A stretch of DNA of 64,000 nucleotides, taken from NCBI GenBank assembly GCA_033032865.1, contig JAWHQI010000263.1, positions 2,046,001 to 2,110,000 on the forward strand. Direction: 5' to 3'. The notes under the pieces are model-generated. The model ran no database searches and was not told where the DNA came from. It worked only from the letters and a program-made list of their open reading frames with translations. The DNA is from Dactylorhiza incarnata. Lineage: Eukaryota; Streptophyta; Magnoliopsida; Asparagales; Orchidaceae. Position numbers and translations under genes: made by a program. Of the stretch, positions 44,140 through 56,227 are shown piece after piece. Every line of letters begins with the position of its first letter. Position 1 is the stretch's first letter.

Positions 44140-44147
44140 GTTGAAAC

Positions 44148-45375
44148 TAGAGCTGTCACGGTTCCGGTTCGGTTCCAGTTCTACTAAAATCGTGAACCGA
44201 TTCTTCAAATTACAACCAAAACCGTATTGGATTTGACCGGTTCCGGTTCTGGTTTCGGTTCCAACATAATTTTTGGAACCGTCGTGTTAGCGGTTCCGGT
44301 TACGGTTCAACAAGAACCAAAATCAAAACCAAACCAGTCACTAACGGTTTAGTTCGGTTCTATAAGGTTCGGTCTGGTTCCAATCGGTTCCAACTAGAAC
44401 CAAACCAAACTTGGCGGAATGAATGAGGGAGGTCAAAAATAAAAAAACCCGAGGAGAAAAGTATATCCGTTCAGTTTTTTTTTGCAAGAGGTACTTCGAA
44501 GTCTGAGGCCCGGCCGCAAGAATTTCGCGTTACACCAAGGGGGAATACTTTCTGTATATATAGTAAGTCGGGTTGAAAGTTAAAAACTGAAACGCAAAAC
44601 CACAAAATTGCACCAGACCGTGTCGATTTAAAAAATTCAAAGATCACGATCATGTAATGTTGATGCAATGTTCATGTTGCTGAAGATCACGCCTCAACAT
44701 AGGGTAAAGAACTTTGAATTGTTGCTCTTGAAATCATATTTTACAATTAAAATTTTGTTTGAAAAATATATTATTTAATTTAATTTGACTAATTTATCAG
44801 CTACAATTAGATTTGTCTTTCATGATTACTATTAAATAGTAGTTGTATATCCTCTATATTTTAAAACAAAATATTTAAGAAAAATATGTGAGTAAAATTA
44901 AAAATACATTATATGACTAAAAAACAAAAGTACACCGCCAAAACCGACTCCAAATCGCATCAATGTCAAACCACACAGCACGGTTTTGGTGCGGTGTGAT
45001 TTTGTTCAGTCCAAAACCGACCCCCTTTGTTGTGATTGTGATTTGGGTTCAAACCGCAACCGGTTCACTCATAATAGTAAGTATAGATATTATAGATATA
45101 CTATAAAAAATAACAATATAATAATAATAATAATAATAAACGGGTTGCGGTTCAGTTCTGCTTCGGTCTGGTTCGGATCGGTTCTAAAAATCTTAAAACC
45201 GCTTGAGACTTGTATATTGCGGTTCCGGTTTCGGTCCGAATAATAAAATGAAAGAACCACACCCGGACCAATGTTGTTCACAGTTCGAAAATTCAAACCG
45301 GAACCCAAATAATTCGCGAATGGTTCAGTACGGTTCATTGCGGTTTACGGTTTTCGATTTTAAGTGACAACTTTA
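44148..45375. mobile_element. Non-autonomous hAT (1228 bp) in a SEUSS intron
   Basis: Perfect 8-bp target duplication GTTGAAAC at 44140-44147 and 45376-45383. Ends TAGAGCTGTCAC and, in inverse, TAAAGTTGTCAC. GGTTCCGGTTCGGTTC-type repeats near both ends. The AT-rich interior has an (ATA)n run at about 45119-45138. No transposase. Confidence 0.9.
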
Positions 45376-45383
45376 GTTGAAAC

Positions 45384-46040
45384 AGAGAAATTAGTTTCAA
45401 TGATTCCAATAATTGCAATTCCTACAACAGCAGTACTACTAAGATATTTGAAAACAGGATGGACGAAAGTCCAAAGAGGTAGAAATTACATTCTCGAAAC
45501 GCTGCGGACGCATGCTGGGGGTGATGAGAAATTTGATATTTATCTTATTATAGTTTTTAATCGCAAATTTAATGATTGCAATTTATTTTCAATTTTATTA
45601 GAATGTTGATGTAGACTTCTGTGCAATTTGACCATGGGTACTTATACTTATGTGATGGAGTGAAGAAGGCGTGAAAAGACTTATAACCCTAATCTCTCAT
45701 CATTCTTCCTCTTGGCTGTTGGCCTCCTCCCACTTCCTAGGGTTTCCACCACCGACCACCACAAGGATTATCTAGGAAAGAGAAGGAGCACGTTATTGAC
45801 TACTATTCGATTCTCCCTCGAACCGTGTCTTAATCCAATTGCGAAGGCATGTAAGAGAAAATATTAGGGCTAGTTGCAGAGATCAAAGAATATAAAATAT
45901 AAAATGTATACTTTCCTAAACACTTCCATTATACCAATAGCCTAAAATCTGAAAATGTGTTTCCATATCGACCAATAATATACCCTAACACAACCCAAAC
46001 CACGCGGTGATCAACCAGTTAATTGGTTCAAATGGCAACA
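45384..46040. other. SEUSS intron sequence, nothing recognised
   Basis: Includes a pyrimidine-rich, leader-like stretch at 45680-45780 (AATCTCTCATCATTCTTCC), possibly an old LTR piece. Not identified. Confidence 0.35.
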
Positions 46041-46720
46041 CCGGAATTTGAATGATATTGTTCTTTGACCGATTAATGTTGGAATATTTTTATATATATT
46101 CCTATATTAATATTTTTTTTAACAGTAGATAATAAATATAATAGATCTAGAATAACAAGATTATAAGAACATGTAAAACAGATCTAGTAACAGGATGATA
46201 ATAAAACTATCATAAACAGAGAGGTGAGAAATAAAGGAAATCAGAATATTATTTAGATTAAAATCGAGCATGGGTAAGGCATGCGATCACTGCCCTAAAG
46301 AAGTTGCACCACCCTCCGGCAGGGCTTTCAACCAATGCTCACTCCTCCAAGGTACAACACCCGGCTAGATCCTGAAAACTCCGGAATTTGAATGATATTG
46401 TTCTTTGACCAATTAATGTTGGAATATTTTTATATATATTCCTATATTAATATATTTTTTTAACAATAGATAATAAATATAATAGATCTAGAATAACAAG
46501 ATTATAAGAACATGTAAAACAGATCTAGTAACAGGATGATCATAAAACTATCATAAACAGAGATGTGAGAAATAAAGGAAATCAGAATATTATTTAGATT
46601 AGAATCGAGCATGGGTAAGGTGTGCGATCACTGCCCTAAAGAAGTTGCACCACCCTCCGGCAGTGCTTTCAATCAATGCTCACTCCTCCAAGGTACAACA
46701 CCCGGCTAGATCCTGAAAAC
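46041..46720. repeat. 340-bp direct duplication spanning the left junction of a solo LTR
   Basis: 46041-46380 is repeated at 46381-46720 with few differences. Each copy holds 36 bp of flank (CCGGAATTTGAATGATATTG and onward) and the first 304 bp of the LTR starting TGTTGGAATA. Confidence 0.93.
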
Positions 46721-47625
46721 TCTGATGTGCGCAGACACCGAAGAAGCACAGAGCACCTGAACTTCCACTTGATGAAGCAAATGTGAAGAAAGCAGAATCA
46801 CGGTACAAGTAATAAGAACGAGAGAGAGTGAGTGCAAGCAGTTTTTTCGAAAACGTGTCTATAAAATGATTTAGAAAATCTCCTATATATGAGTCTCGTA
46901 AAACGGTAAGCAATTAACACGTAATTGATTACAGCGGTTATAATTGGTAAGTGTTAATCGTGCAGATAGACGTTGGAGATTTCCAACGCAAAGAGGTAAT
47001 GGCGAGAAAACGCGTAAAAGAAACGGTTACAGAAACAGGGAAAACAAAGTTGCTTTGAATTCAATTTGAAGTAGCTTCGAATTCTATTCGAAGCAACTCG
47101 ACACGAGGAGGGTGCGTCGAGATCAATTCGACACAACTCCGACTGAAGGCAATTTTGTCGACGCCACTTCGAGTTCTACTCGACGCACTTCGACTTCAGG
47201 CGATCTTGTCGACACCACTTCGAGTTCTACTCGACGCAACTCCAACTTCTATTCGACGCAACTCCGAATAAAAGTACTAAAACTATTTTGTACAAAAAAT
47301 ATAATTCAATTATTCCCCAAATCTCAAATCACAAATCCGGATCCGGTGCAGTGTGTGCGCGTGTGGTTCATAGTTCCTCCTTATGTTCCTTTGAACAAAT
47401 AAGAAAGAGTGACTACATTTATATATTAACTAACTATATTGGAAATTGGCAAGGTGGGACTAATGGGTTCATCATTTCCTTCATGAAAGGTTTCCTCCAA
47501 ACATTTGGATTCTCTCCCTTTGGTTTTGGAGCTTTTCATCAATTATGAGGAGACAAACACCAAACACCATACTAGGCTCCAATAAAACATTATAAATTAA
47601 ATGTTTTAAAATAAAATTTCTAACA
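46077..47625. mobile_element. Solo LTR in a SEUSS intron (1549 bp including the 340-bp duplication)
   Basis: Ends TGTTGGAA and TTCTAACA. Target duplication ATTAA at 46072-46076 and 47626-47630. The LTR proper would be about 1209 bp if the duplication is removed. A TATA box-like TCTATAAAATG is at about 46857-46867 on the plus strand, followed by CGACGCCACTTCGAGTTCTA repeats at about 47090-47265. Confidence 0.8.
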
Positions 47626-47836
47626 ATTAAGAAACCAGTTTTGAAAATAGTGCGAGATGCCAAACCGCACATGGGGTAGTTCTTAATGTAGTTTTGACTT
47701 TTAAGATCAACAGAGCTTCAAAAGGGGGGAACTCCAACAAAGTCTCCATTTTAGAGATATTCTTGCATGCGAGATTATATAGAAACCTTTATGAAAGAGA
47801 TGTGGGTAAACAAGGATAGAAGGCATATATACTTAC

Positions 47837-47906
47837 CCATAGGTCCAGTACCAGTTTCCTTACTGTAATCGATCAGATCCTTCATGCTATTCACCACTTC
47901 AGATAT
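47837..47906 (-). CDS. SEU: SEUSS penultimate visible exon
   Basis: This 70-nt exon encodes ISEVVNSMKDLIDYSKETGT then GPM, the strongly conserved segment just after the LIM-binding-type domain of SEUSS. It is bounded by acceptor TTACAG (47907 side) and donor GTAAGT (47831-47836). It starts in phase 0 after the CAG ending the exon at 56228. It leaves one base (G) that joins AT of the terminal exon to give Asp. Confidence 0.95.
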
Positions 47907-49540
47907 CTGTAATACAGAATTTCAGTAAAGCAACAACTAAATTATAAAATAGAATAATGCCACGGTACTGATCTGAAAAAAATGAACAGAAAAAGGACTT
48001 TTAACAGATACCACATCTTAAGCAGAGGATGAATAAAAGGTATGGTGTAGGCTAGAACGCTAAACCAAAAAAAAAAGAATCTAGTATCAACTACTAGGAA
48101 AGTTGGTGATGCTCACACTAAAAATAGTGATGATCGACCCTAAATACAATCGCTTTGAACAGCCAAACAAGTGTATCTGTAACTAATGGAAATGGAAACA
48201 TTTAACAAATATCAAAGACGCAACTTTGTTCCTTTAAACTGCAGCGCAGAGTTCGATACTAAGGGACGGATGGGTGTGAGGTCTTGCGCTCTATAAGCGC
48301 CATGGATTGGGTAATTAGTCCGGTCAGATATGTTTGACCTGATTGGAAAGGATGGTGTTGTCTCAGTCCAGAGACACAACAGGAAGGATGGGAGTGTCAG
48401 GAACAAGGAGGTTTGACCACTAATAATAAATCCGGAAAAAAATACTCTGTAAAACTAAATATCTAGTTCAATTTCTAAAGGCAGAAGTAATCGTCACTGG
48501 GGATATTTAGGCAAGATCCAAGTGGCTTAAATGATGAATATGTAGATTTGGTGCATGGAAGAAGAAATTGAAACCAATCACTAACATTTCTTCTCAATAT
48601 TTATAATAGAAATCAAAACTTCAATGTTTGAAGTACTCATGGTTCCGATATTGATATTCGTCAGGCATAATTGAAACCTATGTATGTTTTGCAAATGATA
48701 TAATTATGTCAACAGTAATTTTAAATATCTAACAAAAATTGTACTAAAGATATAGGGTTAATCACTGAGATTGAGACCTCATCTAGGACATTGCATATTA
48801 CATGGACCTCTGGTTTTTGAACCCGAGTGGGGTGCATTCATAATGTACGTTAACCGGGTGGGTGTCTTGTAAGCAGTGTTGTGGATATCGGCCGGCTTAA
48901 AGGTTTTGCCTACAAAACGACACGTTTCCGTTTTATGTTGTGCAAAATAAAACGCCCAAAATATTGGCCGATTATCAATATATCATATCGGGCATGAAAA
49001 TTGGTGTTTTATCTCCAGTGTTCCTTATTTTAATATATATTCTCGTTTTCCTTATTTTGATATATATTCTCGTTTTTCTTATTTTAATATATATTTTTAA
49101 AACGCCATTGTTTTGAATCTCAACTCTCGCATGTTTAACACTCCAAACCCCTTCTCCATTCTTTTCACAGCATTTCCCTCTCCATCTCCTTTCTCCAACT
49201 CTCTGGTTACTCCTCTCTCCAGCGAATGTGAGCTCTGGTTCCTTTTTATCTTTGTTCCTCATTCCAACGAGTTCGAGTTATGGTTCCTCCCTATCTTTGT
49301 TCCTCTCTCAAGTGGATTGTGCGGCTTCGATTATGTGGCTGTGACTAGATTCTACGGTTTTGGTTTTTTGCTGATTTCTACAGCTTCGCCTGGTTCTTCT
49401 CCCTGCCTCTCTCATTTCAAGCACCTGCACTATAAGTTTATTGTGTTTTTTGCTAGTTTCTGCAGCTAGACTCAAGCGGTTCTTCTCTCTAGACCTCTCT
49501 TCTCTCTAAGCTCTTTTCTCTCTTAACTCTCTTCTCTTTG
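47907..49540 (-). other. SEUSS 8.3-kb intron, first part
   Basis: Intron sequence with no recognised element except a three-unit 27-bp repeat at 49021-49100. A stretch at 48210-48420 looks less AT-rich but matches nothing I know. Confidence 0.45.
49021..49100. repeat. 27-bp tandem repeat, three units
   Basis: TTCCTTATTTTAATATATAT followed by TCTCGTT, repeated at 49021, 49048 and 49075. Confidence 0.85.
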
Positions 49541-51700
49541 ATGCTCTTGGTTCTCCGGTTTCAGTAACTGTACTACAACATTTTTTTAGGGCAGCACTTA
49601 GTGGTTCCTGCGAACGGTTGTTGGTGGTTTGTTTTCCTCTCTTAGCTCTCGACTCTATTTGGGACAGTTGTTGTTGATGAAAAAGCTATTGTGAGAAACC
49701 AGTTGTGAGAATAGAGCTATCAGGAAAGAACTAATGAGAAAGTTGCAGATTCTCCAGATTGTTTGGAGAATCTGCATTTTAATGTTGTTTAAAATGGTTT
49801 TTATGTTTAACTATTTGGTAAAACAGTTGCTTGAAAGCTATTTTTATGACATGTTTAGCAAACAATAATGTTCACAATCTCCCATAGCCTTCTAGGAGAT
49901 TCCATGGTTCACACTTGATGACTAATGACTTAAGAGATGGATTCATGACTTGCATAACTCTATCTAGGCTTAATGACAAAATGCTTGAATAATACATATT
50001 TGAGCTTACCATCCAAATGATATTTGCCAACATATCATCACGTCTAGGCCTAATGACATTATGTTAATCTAATATTTGAGCTTACCATTCCCAATAACAA
50101 CCCAATCATGAGTAGGGAACAAACCATTCAGAACTATGACAAAATGCTTGAATAATAGAACAAATGAACAAGGTGTAAAGAACGAGAGTAAAATTTTAGG
50201 TCAGCGTAAATACCATCTGTTTAATGCAGGTGCTTGAATGCAGGTGCTAAAATAGTACAAATCATCAAATAATACAACATATATTCCAACAATCCATCCA
50301 AATGCTTGAATAATAAGTTTAGTTCTACAAATTCAAGAGCTAACATTAAAGATACTTGAACAAGTGTTTTAGATTAGTGTCCAGAACATCCCAATTCAAA
50401 GTTAGTAAATCTGAAGAACAAGGCATCCCAATTAAATGTTAGCAAAATCTGAAGAACAAGACAACCCAATTAAACGTGAGCAAAATGTGAAGAACAAGAA
50501 ATCTGAATCATTGATAAGTACAAAAGTTAGCATGAATGTAAAGAACAAGATATCTGAATTAAAGTACTCATGACCCTGCAAAGGGGTGGATCCAAGCTCG
50601 TGAAAGAAGAAGGAAGCTTTGGTGAGGAAGAAAATATGGATTGGGAAAGATAAAAATGGCGATCTCTAAGGTCCGGAACGTCAGAGATGCCAATCTAAGT
50701 TCAGGAATAAGAGGGAGGTGATCTCTGAGCTCGGGAATGAAGAGGTCGGCGATCTACGAGGCAGGAGATCTTGCGAAGAAATTTCGGAGGAGAAGCTTGG
50801 GAACGAGAATTTACGAGAGTAGCGGATGGGGATCGAGAAGTCGGCGGAGAAGATCATGAAGTAGGGCTGAGAGAAGGGCTCGAGAGAGGAGAGAAGCGAG
50901 AGGAGAGCTATACGAGCAGCGGAGCTTCGGGAAAGAAGATTGGTTTCGCATATTTTCCCTCTTGAATGTGCATGTGGGGAGCAAAATGTGGGGTGGCGCT
51001 CAGCTTTCCCAAACTAAAAACGCCTATTACAAAAATCTCTATTCTCACAGTTGTCCAAAACAAATGGCCCTAAAACTATGTTTGTGGTTTGAATGAAACT
51101 TTCTCATTAGCATAAGTTGTCCCAGTGCAGGGCCCGCCCTCAACTCCCTGAGCTCTGATTCCTCTCTATCTCTCTACTCTGTTTTTTAGGAGTACATTTG
51201 GAGCCTCTCCGGTGGTGCCTCTCCGGTTTTAGCATCTGGCAACTACACTGCAATTTTTTAAGGCTACACTTGATGGTTCTTGTGAATGGTTGTTGGTGCT
51301 CTGTTTTTCTCTCTTAGCTCTCTTCTCTTTGCTCTCTCGTCTCTCTGAGCTCTGGTTCCTCTCTCTCTCTGCTCATTTTTTTAGGGTTGCATTTGGTGCC
51401 TTTCTGGTCTTAGCAACCGGCAACTGCACTGAAATTTTTTAGGACTGCACCTAGTGGTTCCTATGAATGGTTTATTGGAGCTTTGTTTTTCTCTCTTAGA
51501 TCTCTTCTCCCTTAACTCTCATCTCTCTAAACTCTGGTTCCTCTCTATCTCTCTGCTATAATTTTTGGGGCTGCATTTAGTGTTTCTCGGATTTCAGCAA
51601 CTGTTGTGGCTGCACTGTTGTGGTTCCTATCTGATGCACTCCTCTCTTCCTTTGAACTCTCTCCTATATAATGTTCTCCTCTCTCTGATCTCTCCTTTTT
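49500..51700. repeat. About 180-bp pyrimidine-rich tandem repeats, split by an insertion
   Basis: Units share CTCTCTTAGCTCTCTTCTC, TCTCTGAGCTCTGGTTCCTC and GGCAACTACACTGCAATTTT. Copies lie at about 49500-49655, 51180-51350, 51360-51540 and 51545-51700, with about 180-bp spacing in the last three. The block between 49655 and 51125 is a separate element. Confidence 0.75.
49655..51125. mobile_element. Inverted-ended insertion, superfamily uncertain
   Basis: The left end TTTGGGACAGTTGTTG with GATGAAAAAGC and the right end in inverse (CTGGGACAACTTATG, AATGAGAAAG) are imperfect inverted copies. A second inner pair, TTGTGAGAATAGAG/CTCTATTCTCACAG, lies inside. The interior at 50560-50960 is purine-rich like a gene leader on the minus strand. 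There is no transposase and no clear TSD. Confidence 0.5.
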
Positions 51701-51722
51701 TATTTCAGCAATTGTTGTGGCT

Positions 51723-51807
51723 GCACTGCCGTGGTTTTTGCACTGCCGTGGTTTTTGCACTGCCGTGGTTTTTGCACTGCTGTGGTTTCTGCACTGCCGT
51801 AGTTTCT
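51723..51807. repeat. 17-bp tandem repeat, five units
   Basis: GCACTGCCGTGGTTTTT repeated at 51723, 51740, 51757, 51774 and 51791; the last two have single changes. Confidence 0.92.
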
Positions 51808-51972
51808 GAAGCCTTGCTTTTATATTGGTTTCTGTTGATATTGTTTTTCTGATGTGTCGTAGCTTTTATCGACAATATATGATGCACTTGGTGTTTTAAA
51901 ACCGAGTGTCGTGGAAAACGACACTAAGTAATTTTTTTCAATAAATTATTTTATTGTTGATATGTATACAAA

Positions 51973-52410
51973 TTTAGATATGTATACAAATTCAGTGACG
52001 AGGGTGAGAACATCCAGAGGATTAACACGGGAATTCTCTATCACTGTTGGCTTACATCAAGGTTCAGCTTTAAGCCCCTATCTCTTTACCCTTATCTTAG
52101 ATGAGCTCACCGAACATATCCAACAAGCAATACCTTAATGTTTATTATTTGTGGACGATATCGTTTTGGTCGATGAGACGCGCGAGGGTGTAAACACGGA
52201 ACTTGAATCTTGGCGAAACACTTTAGAAAAGAAGGGGTTTAGGTTGAGCAGGACAAAGATGGAGTATATAGAGCTTAAATTTAGTAGTGCAAGAAGGTCT
52301 GGTGAACAAGATATTTCCCGCAGTGAATGCTTTAAATATCTGAGATCGATAATTCAAAAAGATGGAGGTGTAGATAAAGATGTGATACATAGAATCCAAG
52401 CAGGTTAGCT
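51973..52410 (+). pseudogene. RTE-type LINE reverse transcriptase fragment (plus strand)
   Basis: Reads TVGLHQGSALSPYLFTLILD, then ELTEHIQQAIP, a stop, [19 protein letters not shown] and [20 protein letters not shown], then YLRSIIQKDGGVDKDVIHRI. This is the RT palm with the catalytic pair as FVDD, and the thumb of plant RTE/BovB-like LINEs. The endonuclease is not on this strand. It lies head-on against a second copy in the other orientation. Confidence 0.9.
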
Positions 52411-52439
52411 AAATTTTAAGATGGAGGTGTAGACAAAGA

Positions 52440-53360
52440 CGGAGTCATCAGACATTCTTGTACTACTACATTTAAGCTCTATATACTCCATCTTTGTCCT
52501 GCTCAACCTAAAACCCTTCTTTTCTAAAGTGTCTCGCCAAGATTCAAGTTTCGCGTTTACACCCTCGCGCGTCTCATCGACCAAAACAATATCATCCGCA
52601 AATAATAAACACCAATGTATTGCTTGTTGGATATGTCTATTGTCTGGTGAGCTCATCTAAGATAAAAGTAAAGAGATAAGGCTTAAAGCAAACCCTTGAT
52701 GTAAGCCAAGGGCGATAAGGAATTCATGCGTTAATCCTCCAGATGTCCTCACCCTGGTCACTGAATTTGTATAAGTATCTTTGATTATGTCAATGTATGA
52801 TACATTTACACCTTTCTTTTCTAAGACTCTCCACAAGAACTCTCTTGGAACCCTATCATAAACCTTCTCCAGATCGATAAACAGCATATGCAAATCTTTT
52901 TGTCTTTCCCGATAGTTGTCAATGAGTCTCAAGAGATGTATAGCTTCCATGGTTGACCTCCCTGGCATGAATCCAAATTGATTCTTTGAAATGCTAGTCT
53001 CTCGTCTTACTCTTCCCTCTATTACTCGTTCTCATAGTTTCAGAGTATAACTCATTAATTTAATTATCATGTAATTGACACAATTTTGTAAATCTCTTTT
53101 ATTTTTACAAAGTACCAAAATACTCTCTTCATTGGTCTGACATCCTCTTTGTCTTCAGTATCTTATTGAAGAAACTTGTAAGCATAAAATTCTTTCCCTC
53201 CATAAGCATTTCCATACTTCAATGGGTATATCATCTAGCCGAACCGTCCTTACATTTTTCATCTTCTTCAGAGCGTCATTTATCTCGGATGCTTGAATTT
53301 TATGATTAAAAGTACTATTTCTATACTCCTCTGATTTACTTAACTCTTCCAAGTTCAGTT
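52440..53360 (-). pseudogene. RTE-type LINE reverse transcriptase (minus strand)
   Basis: From the 5' side: EINDALKKMKNVRTVRLDDI with PIEVWKCLW, a gap, MPGRSTMEAIHLLRLIDNYR, KDLHMLFIDLEKVYDRVPRE (first catalytic Asp region), [49 protein letters not shown] (FADD) and [15 protein letters not shown]. The sequence then stops matching the LINE at about 52445. It overlaps the same RT segment as the plus-strand copy, so the region is present twice in opposite orientation. Confidence 0.9.
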
Positions 53361-53673
53361 CATTGTTTTTTACTTCATTTTATAGTTTACAAAAGTATCT
53401 TTTTCAGCGCTCCTTAATAGTCACATCATCAGACAAAATCGTACATGTTTCATCTTTTATGCATTTAACTTGGCTTAAATCTTTGTCTTCATCTCTCTAG
53501 CTCGAGTAATTTTATACATATCACGCTCTCCATCTTTGGTATCTAATCGTTTGTAAAATTCTTCATAAGCTTGACTTCTTGCTTTACATACTGCATTTTT
53601 AGCTTCTTTCTTGGCGACTTTATACTTTGTCAAGTTTTCATCATTTTTACAAGCATATAATGTTGTGTAGCCT

Positions 53674-54081
53674 CAGGGGTGTTCACGAACCGAATCGAAT
53701 CGAATAACTATTCAATCGAATCCAATCAATTCGAATTCGAACCGAAATCGAATCGAATAACTAATCGAATAACTATTCAATCGAATCGATTCGGATTTGA
53801 ACGTGGATTTGAATTTGAATTCTAATTTTATAATGTTTAATTATAATTATATTTAATATTTATAATGCTTAAATATAATTTTATAATGTTTAAATATAAT
53901 TTTAAATTCAAATTATAATGTTTAAACATAATTTTATAATGTTTTATATAATTTTATAACTATTCGAATCTGAATTCGGATTCGAATCCGAATTCGAATT
54001 CGAAAAATACGAATTTTAATCGAATCTTCACGAATCGAATCTCGAACTATTCACGAACTATACTATTTGTGAACAGCCATA
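53674..54081. mobile_element. hAT-type MITE (408 bp) inside the LINE
   Basis: Target duplication TGTGTAGC at 53666-53673 and 54082-54089. Ends share GTGTTCACGAACC and, in inverse, CTGTTCACAAATAG. GAATCGAATAACTATTC-type repeats lie at both ends and an ATAATGTTTAA-type AT-rich repeat in the middle. No ORF. Confidence 0.88.
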
Positions 54082-54222
54082 TGTGTAGCTGACCCTTTTT
54101 GTCCTCACTTTGTTTTGCACTTCCTCTTTCCACCACCAAAATTTTTTATATGGGGGCGCACGACCTTTTGACTCTCCAAGTACGTTCTTTCCACTTATTC
54201 TTAAATGAGAAGACATAACTTC

Positions 54223-54873
54223 TCATGTGACACTAGGATCAACATAAGGATCATCAACTAGTTGTTCTATAACCGCTGCCTTAAAAGCAACATGTTTTTC
54301 TTTCTTCAAGTTCCGACACCGAATTTTTGACAACACTTTTGTCTTTCTCTTAAAGTTACAATATTTGATTTGCATATCCAACATCACTAGTATATGTTGC
54401 GTTGTCAAACTTTCTCCTGGTATGACTTTGCAATCCTTACAAATCTTTTTATCCATTTTGCAAGTCATAAAATAGTCAATTTGTGACTTAATTTGTCCGC
54501 TCTTAAACGTAATTAAGTGTGCTTCCCTTTTCATGTAGAACGTATTTGACACAATTAACCCATGTGTTATGACAAAGTCTAGAATGGTTCTTTCTTCTTC
54601 ATTTCTTTCTCCATACACAAATCCTTCATGAACGTCTGATAATCCGTATTTTTCTTTCCTACATCTCCATTTAAGTCCTCCAATAAAAAATTTCTCGCTT
54701 TGTGGGATTTCTCTTACCAAATCATCTAAGCTTTCCAAAAATTGTACTTTAATAGCTTCATTTAATCCTACTTGTGGCGCAAAAGCACTAATTATATTAA
54801 TAATTTTCTTTCTTACGATTAATTTAAGAGCTAAGATTCTATCACCTTTTCTGCTTACCCCCAACAACTCCAC
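54223..54873 (-). pseudogene. RTE-type LINE endonuclease domain
   Basis: An open frame of about 216 residues shows the apurinic-type endonuclease of plant RTE LINEs: NIISAFAPQVGLNE, FLESLDDLVREIPQSEKFFI, GFVYGERNEEERTILDFVIT, LITFKSGQIKSQIDYFMTCK and CKVIPGESLTTQHILVMLDM. The usual GDLNGH motif reads GGLKWR here, so the catalytic Asp and Asn appear lost. The RT follows downstream on the same strand after the MITE at 53674-54081. Confidence 0.88.
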
Positions 54874-54909
54874 CCCTCCAAGTAGAATCTACAATAATAC
54901 ATACTCCAT

Positions 54910-55340
54910 TGCTTGTTTTATTTTTTCCTGTGTACCATAATTTAAAACCTGAATTATCTAAAAATTTAGCTTTCTCACGCACTCATTTAGTCTCTAACAA
55001 ACATAAAATATTTATCGTTCTCTTAATCATTGTATTCACTACTTCCATCGTTTTTCCCGTAGCGTACCTATATTCCGACTTTCAAACTTAAGTCGATTAC
55101 AAATCCTACGATCTACTTTTCTAGGATGTCTAATATGTGAGGGCTCTTGCATATTTAACATTACACCCAAATCCTCTTGCAGGTGCAGCAGTCATTGGCA
55201 AGACACCACATTCGGACCATACGACGAGGACTATTGCCTATTTAACACTACACTCGAGTCCTGAAGATGTAGCGGTCCTTGCCAAGATGTCGCATTCGGA
55301 CCATACGATGCGTTCCTTATGGGGAACAACCTAACTTAAG
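54910..55340 (-). other. LINE 5' region with an approximately 105-bp tandem duplication
   Basis: Phrases such as GCATATTTAACATTACACCC and CATTCGGACCATACGACG repeat at about 55148-55225 and 55230-55310. Located upstream of the endonuclease on the minus strand, it is probably the LINE leader. Confidence 0.6.
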
Positions 55341-56227
55341 CACAATTTCTCAAAAGATCCATATTCATAATGGTGACTAAATTTTATGATGGTCATCTAC
55401 CTAACACAACCCTCACCATTTTTCAATCGTGCTTGGGCCGGCATGGGCTGATTATTGTTGTGCATAAGAGAAAATTTTGACTTAGAAGCAGATGGTCTTA
55501 AGGCAGCACAGTGCAAGCATGATTAATCTCCAAGTCGTGGAACGTATATATTTTTGCATATATCTTTCATAAAAATTTATGTTACCAAGTATAAGTGAAG
55601 TGAAACTACAAATATATTCATCAACACATTATTGTAATAAGAGGAATTTATGGTATCAAAAAGCAATCCATAATCACCTCGTCTTCATTTTGGATTCTAG
55701 CGGCATTTTGTGACTGCATATATTTGCCAACTCCTTTAACTGTTATTAGATTTATTTATTTATTTTTATAATTTTACTCTCTTTTTTAAATCTCATTGAA
55801 CTTACGACTATAAATATGAGTATGAAGTATGTAAAAAGAAAATTGATTAGTAAAACCACATGCTAGATGTTAATCAGATTCCGTGTGTAAATTTTAGATT
55901 GATGTTTCTTAGGTGAAGTTAAATTCCCTACTTTGTATGCCTACCGCCTAAGATGCCCTGCATCAATAGACCTACAAATAATTACACTTCATAATCCATC
56001 TGAAAGAATGTTTTCTAGAAAACTCCACCCTCTTCAAGAAACTGAAATAGGTTTTGCTATATATAGTCGGAAACCAGAATACGGGATGACACTTGGCAGC
56101 ATGCTATATACAGTTGGATAAAAAACACAATTACAGTTACACCGCAGACATGTGCTCCATTATATAATCTGCGTGCAAATAAGAACACACTTACACATGC
56201 AAAATGATAAAGGTAATAAGCACCAAC
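55340..56227 (-). other. SEUSS 8.3-kb intron, last part
   Basis: Intron DNA with no recognised element. Confidence 0.5.

Noticed and set aside
48210..48420. Possible exon or organelle-derived fragment
   Set aside because: Neither strand shows a recognisable motif or splice-site pair, and the frame is short.
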